DNA from: Anaerolineales bacterium | GTDB taxonomy: Bacteria > Chloroflexota > Anaerolineae > 4572-78 > NAK82 | Assembly: GCA_020343875.1 (NCBI GenBank) | Contig: CP070811.1 | Location: forward strand, 3,361,625-3,401,641 | Reading direction: 5' to 3' | DNA length: 40,017 nt | Part shown: positions 33,350-40,017 of the stretch, piece by piece | How the letters are laid out: every line of letters begins with the position of its first letter | How positions within the stretch are numbered: position 1 is the first letter of the stretch | Program-made: the position numbers and the translations under genes | The notes under the pieces: generated by a model | What the model saw: the letters and a program-made list of their open reading frames with translations, nothing else | The model's database searches: none | Told to the model about the DNA's origin: nothing

Positions 33350-34159
33350 CTACTCTTGGGCCAGCAGGAAGGCTACCAGGTCATCCAGCTCTTGATTGCT
33401 GAATTGTTCGCCATAGTTCTGGGGCATTATGTTAGGCTGATACCCTTCGACGACATAGGCTCCAGGATTTACAACAGACTCGCGAATGTAATCCTCTGCC
33501 GAGACCCCATCCTGCCGCGTAGCGGCTACCTGACCGATTTGCGTCAGGTTGGGCCCCACGACGCCGGCACTGATGCCCTGGATGGCATGGCAACCAGCGC
33601 ATCCACCCCGCACATAGACCTGCTGACCACGGGCAACCGGGTCGGCCGCTTCTTCAGCACCGGGGGTAGGGGCAGGCAGTTCGCTGATTTCAGCTTTGCC
33701 CAGCGCAGTGGCCTCCCAGTTCAAGACGAAAGCGGCCAGATCGTGGACTTGGTCGTCGCGAAGCGGGCCCCCGAATCGCTGGGACCAAGCCGGCATAGCT
33801 GGCTTACCGCCCCCTACGTACTGATCAGGGCGCGTCGAAACAGAGCGTCCGGTAGAAACAGTGGCAATAATGTAATCTTCCAAGGTTCCTTCCCAGCCCA
33901 CTTCTTGCAGCCGTTGGGTGAAGAAAAACTGGTCGCTGAGAGGGGGCGCCAAGCCAGGGATGCCCTCCCCTTTCACCCCGTGGCAGCCACTGCAATTGAT
34001 TTCGAATAAGTCAGCACCCACCTCAATTGCCCCGGCCTCTTGGGCCAAAGTCCATTCGGCCATGCGGTTCTCCTCGTTGAAACCAACGTAGATGACAACC
34101 ACTACAGCGATGGAGACCAGCAGCAATCCAATGAAAATCTCTAGCTGTGTGCGAGCCAT
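33350..34159 (-). CDS. membrane-anchored dihaem cytochrome c, 269 aa
   Basis: An uncleaved-looking N-terminal helix (about 7-26) is followed by two cytochrome c domains with CSGCH (56-60) and CAGCH (187-191) and candidate Met ligands in PAMPAW and NIMPQNY. The first domain is longer than those of the following gene, and the second is of the short VRGGCAGCHAIQG type. Position directly after cytochrome b (30 bases) suggests it is the cytochrome c subunit of the quinol-oxidising complex, in the place of cytochrome c1 or f. Confidence 0.92.
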   Translation of the reverse strand: MARTQLEIFIGLLLVSIAVVVVIYVGFNEENRMAEWTLAQEAGAIEVGADLFEINCSGCHGVKGEGIPGLAPPLSDQFFFTQRLQEVGWEGTLEDYIIATVSTGRSVSTRPDQYVGGGKPAMPAWSQRFGGPLRDDQVHDLAAFVLNWEATALGKAEISELPAPTPGAEEAADPVARGQQVYVRGGCAGCHAIQGISAGVVGPNLTQIGQVAATRQDGVSAEDYIRESVVNPGAYVVEGYQPNIMPQNYGEQFSNQELDDLVAFLLAQE

Positions 34160-34189
34160 GACGATAACCGACCTCCTCTGACGCGCGAG

Positions 34190-35755
34190 CTACTCACCGC
34201 CAAGACCTCGGTCGCGGTGGAGGAAAATATGCTTTTCGAAAGTCTTCTGGTCCCCGCTCTCAGGGTCTGACCAAATGATGCGCGGAGTGACCTTTTTAAG
34301 GCCGGCTTGCCAGTCTTCGATGATCATCACTGCCTGGACGCCGGGCAACTTACCTGCCTCTTCCGCCTCGTTGACTCGCCGCTCGAACTCGATGAAGACA
34401 AGACCAAGTTCTGGGGGAAGGGCGGTAGTATCAGTTTTGCCGACCTCATAGATGCCCGGCTCAAGTTGTTCGAAAGAAATCTCCCGCAAGGCACCCACTC
34501 CTTCCTCAGGTGCCAAGTCCTGGACGATGCGAATGGCAGCAGGGGTCTCGATGCCGTAACCTGGCGTACCCATATAGCTAAGGACCAAGACCGCCGCCAC
34601 AAATAGCAGGCCCAAGGTCACTGCAACAGGCCGCTTGCTCATCATCCGGTACGGATTACGATCAATGTAAGGCACGGCAAACAACAGGGCAAAGATTACC
34701 GTGGGCAGAATGACCCCCATCAGAGTTGGGTCGCCTAGCTTGAGCATGCCCTGAATCCATAAGAAATACCAGGGCGCCTTGGTGTCCAATGGAGTCTTCT
34801 GAGGATCGGCGTGATGTTCTAAGGGAGCATTATAGAAGAAAGCAACCATCACCACCATAGCGAAGATGGTCAGGCAGGCCAGAAAGACCTCATGGGTCAG
34901 CAAGTCGGGGATGAAATCAATGCGCTGGGTGGCCTCCTTCTTGACATCCTTAGGCAGATCGCCCTCCTCGATACGGGCAGGGAGGGAGATATTATGCTCA
35001 CGGGAGACCTTGTAGTAATGGATGCTGAGAACAACGATGCCCAACAGCGGAACCAGAACCACGTGGAGCAGATAAAAGCGCAACAGACCGCCAGCCCCAA
35101 TGTCTGGCGCTCCCCGTAGCAGCAGGTTGACCTCATTGCCAAACAGTGGAGCCGACTCTGCCATGCTGGTGCCAATGGTCACCGCCCAATACGCCAGTTG
35201 ATCCCAGGGCAGCAGATAACCACTGAAGCTGAGGAATAAGGTTATCAGCAGCAATAACACACCTGTGAGCCAGGTAAAAGACCGTTCCTTTTTATAGGAT
35301 CCAGTCAAGTAGGTCCGAAGCATGTGGAGGGCGGCAAAGGCCACCATCGCCTCAGCTCCCAGCCGGTGCAGGTCCCGCAGCATCGACCCAAAGGCTACAT
35401 TGCCCTCCAGTCTCAGGATAGACTGATACGCCTCCGAAGGCGAGGGAACATAATAAATCATCAAGATCAGGCCAGTGATGATCTCGATGATAAAGAAGAG
35501 AGTGGTGAAGTAACCCAGGCGAAAAGTGTGAGTGAACCAGGTGCTGGCTTGTTGATAGTAACGGGGGCGAATATGGAAGATGAAGCTGGTAATGTGAACC
35601 CGATAACGAGGGTTGGGCTTCTCGGTAGGGGGGTCACCGCGCATCACTGCTCGCAGTTCTTTTAAGCCCATTCCAGCAGTGATGATGCGCACCCGTTGGT
35701 CCAGCAGTTCCAAGGCTCGACTGCGCAGATCCTGTAGGCTCAAATTCTTGATCAT
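34190..35755 (-). CDS. cytochrome b subunit of a bc/b6f-like complex, 521 aa
   Basis: A fused b6 plus subunit-IV-type protein. The haem ligands are His130/His144 and His231/His246, with the second pair one residue farther apart, as in b6f and Gram-positive complexes. GYLLPWDQ is at 179-186. The Qo motif PEWY is replaced by APWY (327-330). About eight helices are followed by a roughly 110-residue hydrophilic C-terminal tail that is unusual for the family. It oxidises quinol (menaquinol is likely) and passes electrons to the Rieske protein and cytochrome c. It is preceded by an element shared with the Rieske gene. Confidence 0.93.
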   Translation of the reverse strand: MIKNLSLQDLRSRALELLDQRVRIITAGMGLKELRAVMRGDPPTEKPNPRYRVHITSFIFHIRPRYYQQASTWFTHTFRLGYFTTLFFIIEIITGLILMIYYVPSPSEAYQSILRLEGNVAFGSMLRDLHRLGAEAMVAFAALHMLRTYLTGSYKKERSFTWLTGVLLLLITLFLSFSGYLLPWDQLAYWAVTIGTSMAESAPLFGNEVNLLLRGAPDIGAGGLLRFYLLHVVLVPLLGIVVLSIHYYKVSREHNISLPARIEEGDLPKDVKKEATQRIDFIPDLLTHEVFLACLTIFAMVVMVAFFYNAPLEHHADPQKTPLDTKAPWYFLWIQGMLKLGDPTLMGVILPTVIFALLFAVPYIDRNPYRMMSKRPVAVTLGLLFVAAVLVLSYMGTPGYGIETPAAIRIVQDLAPEEGVGALREISFEQLEPGIYEVGKTDTTALPPELGLVFIEFERRVNEAEEAGKLPGVQAVMIIEDWQAGLKKVTPRIIWSDPESGDQKTFEKHIFLHRDRGLGGE

Positions 35756-35781
35756 TGTTTCCCTCTCACAAATAGCGCTCT

Positions 35782-35798
35782 GTCACGGCTAAGTTGAC
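35782..35798 (-). promoter_or_regulatory. 17-base element before cytochrome b, copy of the one before Rieske
   Basis: On the minus strand it reads GTCAACTTAGCCGTGAC and lies 26 bases before the start codon. It matches the element at 36527-36543 at 15 of 17 positions and has GTCA/TGAC ends in inverted orientation. Confidence 0.4.
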
Positions 35799-35930
35799 AG
35801 GTCATCGTGATGCCAATGGCGGCCATGCTCACCCTTCAAATCATCCTTGATAGAGCGCCAGACAGCATACGCAAGCAGCAGCCCGTCCGAGCTAACTCCT
35901 GCCAGCTGAGCATCGAAATCCGACGCCTAA

Positions 35931-36488
35931 TCAGCCGCGGCGCTTTCCGAGAATTTTCCGGCCAGTGTCCACTTGGACGATCGCATCAGCGTCATCAGGA
36001 GTAGGCAGCGGGGCCCCGGTTTCCGGGTCAGTCTCAGCCAGAACCTGACCGTCGGGGCCGAGAACCTGGATGACGAAGCGATCCAGGGAGCGCGGCGCTG
36101 GCCCTCGGATATAAGTACCGTCATACTCAAACTGTGAGCCGTGGCAGGGGCAGATGAATTTGCCTTCCTGGTCCCTCCAGGCATAAAGGCAGCCCAGGTG
36201 AGTGCACACCTTATAGAGTGCCACCAGCCCTTGATCAGTACGCGTAAGCCAAAACTTGCCTTTGGGATTGTTGGCCGGTGGTGCATCTACCGGCGGCAGA
36301 TTTGAAGCCCGCCCCAGGGAGAAGGCTCCACCGAACTCACCCTGCTTGAAGCGGGGCATAGAAAAAAGAAACCCGATGCCGCCCACATTTACCAACAGAA
36401 CGCCCAACGAAGCCAGCCAGGCATAGTTCAACAATTCACGTCGAGTCAGTGCCGACTGTTCTTCTGCAGGGGGCGTCGTTTCAGTCAT
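35931..36488 (-). CDS. Rieske iron-sulfur protein, 185 aa
   Basis: Twin-arginine-type N-terminus [10 protein letters not shown] (15-24) with one hydrophobic helix as an export signal-anchor. The 2Fe-2S motifs are CTHLGC (95-100) and CPCHGS (113-118). Ligands are Cys95, His97, Cys113 and His116, with Cys100 and Cys115 as the disulfide pair. A C-terminal region rich in Asp/Pro follows [10 protein letters not shown]. It is the first gene of the operon and the high-potential electron acceptor of the Qo site. AGGAGG precedes the ATG. The gap of 175 bases to cytochrome b is larger than elsewhere in the operon and holds a second regulatory element. Confidence 0.95.
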   Translation of the reverse strand: MTETTPPAEEQSALTRRELLNYAWLASLGVLLVNVGGIGFLFSMPRFKQGEFGGAFSLGRASNLPPVDAPPANNPKGKFWLTRTDQGLVALYKVCTHLGCLYAWRDQEGKFICPCHGSQFEYDGTYIRGPAPRSLDRFVIQVLGPDGQVLAETDPETGAPLPTPDDADAIVQVDTGRKILGKRRG

Positions 36489-36526
36489 AGACTTCTCCTC
36501 CTTTTGCAGGCTTTGATGTTGAGAGA

Positions 36527-36543
36527 GTCACTGCCAAGTTGAC
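36527..36543 (-). promoter_or_regulatory. 17-base element before the Rieske gene
   Basis: On the minus strand GTCAACTTGGCAGTGAC lies 38 bases before the start codon and is nearly identical to the element before cytochrome b. A shared position close to two start codons of one operon suggests a common regulator or duplicated leader. Confidence 0.4.
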
Positions 36544-36917
36544 TGGCCGATCTTTTACTCTTCTTGCAAGTGAGACGTGGTCCGAGTAATCACCGGTCTA
36601 TTATAATACTATCGCAATAATTTAGAAAGTCTTTCCATTTAGGAGTTGTTGGACAAGCACCACTTCTACTGCCTACAGCGCCAGGGAGTTCACCCAGCTT
36701 CTTACTAATTATATCGCTTTTATCATATTTTACCAGTGGCGCGCGAGCGATTTTGCGGATGATTTGAGGATGAAACCAGGATGACACAAAGTCACCCAAA
36801 CGAGTGAAGCGCAGGTTCAAGGAACCCACGCCAGGTCTCGCGAATCGGAGATTTCGGGTGGATTGAGTATAATTATGAGCGGCCTGTCTAGTACTGTAAC
36901 TGGGGTGGATAATTATA
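36544..36917. other. divergent intergenic region, A/T-rich in part
   Basis: 36590-36740 is clearly richer in A/T than its surroundings. A 79-codon minus-strand frame (36590-36829) has no ribosome site or recognisable domain. TATAAT at 36868-36873 could serve the plus-strand sugar dehydrogenase gene, but no matching -35 was found. Confidence 0.35.
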
Positions 36918-38363
36918 TTGACTTATCGATTTTACCTTAGCTTGATCAGCTTGCTTGTAGTGGTCAGCGCCTGCAGCCAGGGAAAGCCAAGCCCTCCTGA
37001 CGGCTTGGCTATCTCCCAAGCTACCATCGTGCCCAGCGTCACCTCCCCATCGCTTTCAGAGGCCGTAGCTACGCCTTCGCCATCGCCGTCTCATCTGGTC
37101 GGGCTGACTTCGACCGCCACAGAGCCCAAATCTCCCAGTGACCGGATGACCAGCCCTGCCCCTTCCGCATCACAAGAGCTGGTATCCTACGCATCTCCAA
37201 CTCGGCCAACTATGCCCTCATCCACCTCTGTGCCCACCCTTCCACGACCGGCCTTTCCACCGACTATCGAGCTGCAGCCTGTCTTTACCGGGTTTCAGAC
37301 GCCCGTTTACCTTACGCATGCTGGAGAAGGCCCATCGGGCGTATCCCGGCTGTTCATCGTTGAAAGGATAGGCCGTATTTATCTTGTAGAAGATGGCGTT
37401 GTGCAGCCATCGCCCTTTCTGGACATCACCGACCGGGTAGGCTCCGATGGAAGTGAGCAAGGGCTCCTAAGCGTCGCTTTTCCACCCGGCTTGTCTGACC
37501 CGCCAGCCAAGACGAACACTTCAGCTAGTTTCTTCTACGTCAATTACACCGACCAGCTCGGGAATACCGTCATAGCTCGCTACCGGCTTCTAGCAGACGA
37601 TTCCCGGCAGGCAGATGCTAGCAGCGAACAAAAGATCCTGCAGATTGAGCAACCAGCTGCCAATCACAACGGCGGGCAGCTTCAATTCGGGCCTGATGGC
37701 TACTTATATATAGGCATGGGCGACGGAGGCCGGGCAGGCGATCCATGGGGCAATGCCCAAAACCCTAGCGTGTTGCTGGGCAAGTTGCTGCGCATCGACG
37801 TATCGGGTGTCGACACCTACAACGTCCCCGAGAGCAACCCCTTTCTCGGCCAGCCTGGTGCTCGGCCTGAAATCTGGGCAACCGGACTACGAAACCCGTG
37901 GCGCTTTGCTTTCGACCGGGCTACGGGAGCTCTTTACATAGCTGATGTCGGCCAGAACCTCTACGAGGAAATAAACGTCCAATCTGCTACCAGCCTCGGA
38001 GGCGAGAATTACGGCTGGGACACCATGGAGGCAAGCCACTGCTTCGAGCCACAAGCCAACTGCGATTCAAGCGGGCTGGTGGTTCCGGTGGCTGAATACC
38101 CCCACGGCCCGAGCTGCTCCATCACCGGCGGTTACGTCTACCGCGGATCCCGCTTTCCCCAAATGGCTGGTGTATACTTTTTCGGCGACTTCTGTTCCGG
38201 CAATATCTGGGGGCTGAGAGAGGAAGCACCCGGAGAATGGCAGATGGCTCTGCTGCTCAGCACGGACATTAGCATCAGTTCCTTTGGCGAGGACGCGGCC
38301 GGGGAGATCTACGTCATGGGTTACCGTGACGGCACCATCTACCACTTGGTCGCCTTGCCATAG
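36918..38363 (+). CDS. secreted lipoprotein, PQQ-dependent sugar dehydrogenase (GSDH/YliI) family
   Basis: 481 aa with a TTG start. A lipoprotein signal (LISLLVVVSACS, lipid-bearing Cys19) and a Ser/Pro/Thr-rich linker (about 20-115) tether a six-bladed beta-propeller outside the membrane. Family blocks are FQTPVYLTHAGEG, RLFIVERIGRIYLVEDG, NHNGGQLQFGPDGYLYIGMGDGG (catalytic His near residue 250), ATGLRNPWRFAFD and YIADVGQNLYEEIN. Such enzymes oxidise aldoses at C1 to lactones using PQQ and donate electrons to the respiratory chain. It is divergent from the quinol-cytochrome operon. The final acceptor is unknown, and PQQ synthesis genes are not in view. Confidence 0.85.
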   Translation: MTYRFYLSLISLLVVVSACSQGKPSPPDGLAISQATIVPSVTSPSLSEAVATPSPSPSHLVGLTSTATEPKSPSDRMTSPAPSASQELVSYASPTRPTMPSSTSVPTLPRPAFPPTIELQPVFTGFQTPVYLTHAGEGPSGVSRLFIVERIGRIYLVEDGVVQPSPFLDITDRVGSDGSEQGLLSVAFPPGLSDPPAKTNTSASFFYVNYTDQLGNTVIARYRLLADDSRQADASSEQKILQIEQPAANHNGGQLQFGPDGYLYIGMGDGGRAGDPWGNAQNPSVLLGKLLRIDVSGVDTYNVPESNPFLGQPGARPEIWATGLRNPWRFAFDRATGALYIADVGQNLYEEINVQSATSLGGENYGWDTMEASHCFEPQANCDSSGLVVPVAEYPHGPSCSITGGYVYRGSRFPQMAGVYFFGDFCSGNIWGLREEAPGEWQMALLLSTDISISSFGEDAAGEIYVMGYRDGTIYHLVALP

Positions 38364-38482
38364 TCTGATGGTAGGGGGTCCGAGCGGCCTGGTCGACGGG
38401 CCAAAACTGGGATGAGGGCGAAGCCTCGGTTTGGGCTGGGGCGATCAGCTTCGAGCAACGCTCTCAAGAACTAGGCCTCTTC

Positions 38483-39631
38483 TCAGCGCTCGACTGACAC
38501 GATTTCTCCACCACGCACGTAGACTCGCGGCACACGGGGCATCAACTGGGTGACCACTTCATAGTTGATGGTCTCCCCCCAGCCTGCCACCTCTTCTGCT
38601 GTCAGCTGGTCATCTCCCTGACGCCCAATGAGCACCACCTCATCGTCCAGGCGCACATCCTGGATGCCTGAGATTTCCACCACAAACTGATCCATGCACA
38701 CTCTCCCTCGAATGGGCGCCCGTTGACCGTGAATGAGCACCGCACCCCGGTTCGAATTGAGGCGCAGGTAACCGTCGCCATAGCCAACAGGGACCAGAGC
38801 CACCGGAGTAGGCCGCTGTGTGACAAAGGTCCGCCCATAAGAGATACTGCTACCAGGGGGCAGGGTGCAGGTTCGCCCCGCCCGGCTCTTTAGCGTCAGC
38901 GCCGGGCGCAGAGGAAGGGCTGGCTGTACCTCGCCTGAAGGGTGAAGGCCGTAAATGGCAATGCCCGGTCGCACTGCGTCCAGGTGCATTTCAGGCAGAT
39001 CTAGCGTAGCTGCGCTGTTAGCAACATGCCGCACAGGCACGTGGATGCCGGCCGCCTCCAACTTGTCCAACGCTTCGAGAAAAGCCCCAAACTGCTGGTG
39101 CGTGTAGTCCTTGTCGACCAGGTCGGCGACGGCAAAGTGAGTGAACACACCCTCCAACTTCAAACCAGAAAGCGCGCTGAGCTCGCGGAGAAAGCCCAAC
39201 GCGCGGTCGGGAAAGAGGCCAAAACGCCCCATACCGGTATCAATTTTGAGGTGAAAAGGGGCGGTTTTGCCGGCTTGGCTGGCCGCTGCCGAGAGAGACG
39301 CCGCCAGTGCGGCTGAAGTCACCGTCAACCTCAGATCGTGTGCCACGGCGGTCATGGCACCGGCGGCTGGAGTGTAACCCATCACCAGGATGGGAGCCTG
39401 GATTCCAGCCCGGCGCAGTGCCACCCCCTCGTCGACACGGTTGACTGCCAGCCACGAGGCACCGCTCTCCAGGGCCACGCGGGCTACCGGTTCGGCGCCG
39501 TGCCCGTAGGCATTGGCCTTGACCACAGCCATCACGATCACGTGATCCCCAACGTGCCGCTTGATGGCCGCAATGTTGTAGGCAATGGCATCCAGATCTA
39601 CAATAGCCCACACAGGAAGTTCGTCGAGCAT
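38483..39631 (-). CDS. alr: alanine racemase
   Basis: 382 aa. It has PLP lysine Lys38 in VVKANAYGHG, the N-terminal VWAIVDLDAIAYNI strand/helix, HLKIDTGMGRFGL, the second active-site Tyr region SISYGRTF, and the C-terminal VCMDQFVVEISG with GDEVVLIG-like block. It supplies D-alanine for peptidoglycan. I chose ATG 39631 because the conserved N-terminus begins there; a TTG eight codons upstream is possible, and neither has a strong ribosome site. It is 58 bases downstream of glnS on the same strand. Confidence 0.95.
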   Translation of the reverse strand: MLDELPVWAIVDLDAIAYNIAAIKRHVGDHVIVMAVVKANAYGHGAEPVARVALESGASWLAVNRVDEGVALRRAGIQAPILVMGYTPAAGAMTAVAHDLRLTVTSAALAASLSAAASQAGKTAPFHLKIDTGMGRFGLFPDRALGFLRELSALSGLKLEGVFTHFAVADLVDKDYTHQQFGAFLEALDKLEAAGIHVPVRHVANSAATLDLPEMHLDAVRPGIAIYGLHPSGEVQPALPLRPALTLKSRAGRTCTLPPGSSISYGRTFVTQRPTPVALVPVGYGDGYLRLNSNRGAVLIHGQRAPIRGRVCMDQFVVEISGIQDVRLDDEVVLIGRQGDDQLTAEEVAGWGETINYEVVTQLMPRVPRVYVRGGEIVSVER

Positions 39632-39688
39632 GTCCCGATTATCCCAGTCCTTCAAACCCTCGTCGCTGAGGCAACCGACTGAGTGGTT

Positions 39689-40017
39689 CTAGCTATTCCT
39701 CGACTTCTCGATCTTGGCCCATGTATCACGTAAGGGGACTGTCCGATTGAATACGAGGGCTCCTGCGGATGAGTCGCTATCGACGCAGAAGTAACCGTGC
39801 CTCAGGAACTGATAGCGATTTCCAGGGGCCGCAGCTGCGAGACTTGGCTCAACACGGCAAGATGCTAAAACCTCCAAAGAGTCTGGATTCAAGTTGGCTT
39901 TGAAATCGAAACCTTCCTCTACATCGTCTGGGTTTTCCTTTGTAAAGAGATGATCATACAAGCGTACTTCCGCTTCGAGCGCATGGGGGGCCGAAACCCA
40001 GTGCAGCGTCCCTCTGA
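39689..40017 (-). CDS. glnS: glutaminyl-tRNA synthetase, C-terminal part (cut by window edge)
   Basis: Only the last roughly 109 codons lie in the window, and the gene continues past the right edge. The translation [30 protein letters not shown]...LNPDSLEVL...VEPSLA...[34 protein letters not shown] matches the anticodon-binding beta-barrel end of GlnRS. The FNRTV-LRD-W block is a strong marker against GluRS. It charges tRNA-Gln directly, so this organism may not rely only on the transamidation route. Confidence 0.93.
   Translation of the reverse strand, partial: RGTLHWVSAPHALEAEVRLYDHLFTKENPDDVEEGFDFKANLNPDSLEVLASCRVEPSLAAAAPGNRYQFLRHGYFCVDSDSSAGALVFNRTVPLRDTWAKIEKSRNS

Noticed and set aside
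33218..34009. 263-codon plus-strand frame over the cytochrome c genes
   Set aside because: Two overlapping cytochrome c genes with CxxCH motifs on the other strand explain the region.
36590..36829. 79-codon minus-strand frame in an A/T-rich intergenic patch
   Set aside because: No ribosome site, no domain and unusual composition; it could be a gene remnant but cannot be supported.

Overview
The window looks like a chromosomal segment of a Chloroflexota bacterium (Anaerolineae/Caldilineae-like). This is inferred from the gene mix: an SDR-type mannonate oxidoreductase, LarA and UxaE together, a PPi-type phosphofructokinase, a UPF0182 giant membrane protein, an LLM-class flavin/F420 oxidoreductase, a cytochrome b/Rieske/multihaem-c operon, and a beta-sandwich domain of the 'DYTVFVHL' type that I associate with this phylum. 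No rRNA, tRNA, CRISPR array or intact transposase was seen.

Layout. 1-2070 is accessory DNA that looks like the end of a decayed chromosomal integron: minus-strand cassette-type genes (SnoaL-like, SRPBCC, ABM-like, plus a deleted ABM paralogue), attC-like hairpins, and a plus-strand fragment resembling the C-terminus of an IntI recombinase. 2075-11533 is a sugar-acid locus. A LacI-type regulator with a consensus promoter and palindromic operator precedes SDR, HAD, LarA-family epimerase, 6-phosphogluconate dehydrogenase, PPi-phosphofructokinase and UxaE. Together these suggest a hexuronate route running tagaturonate > fructuronate > mannonate > gluconate > 6-phosphogluconate > ribulose-5-P.

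11656-15177 is minus-strand. It holds an orphan membrane histidine kinase and a compact operon of an M50 metalloprotease with an N-terminal PqqD/RRE-like domain, followed by three tandem genes for 18-20-residue peptides (MKxKKVE...GxxWGG) and a terminator. These peptide genes are too short for ordinary gene callers, and I regard this as the most likely undescribed system here.

15771-21172 holds a small heat-shock protein with a repeat-rich promoter, a P-loop kinase-like protein, a Ser/Thr kinase split from its PASTA half by an ATGA overlap, and FtsH. 21259-29628 (minus) holds an acyl-CoA ligase, an LLM oxidoreductase, UPF0182 and a polytopic GT-C-like protein. 29935-31986 holds two unrecognised genes behind a consensus promoter. 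32458-36488 (minus) is a quinol:cytochrome c oxidoreductase operon: Rieske, cytochrome b and two dihaem cytochromes c. The window ends with a secreted PQQ-type sugar dehydrogenase, alanine racemase and the C-terminal part of glutaminyl-tRNA synthetase.
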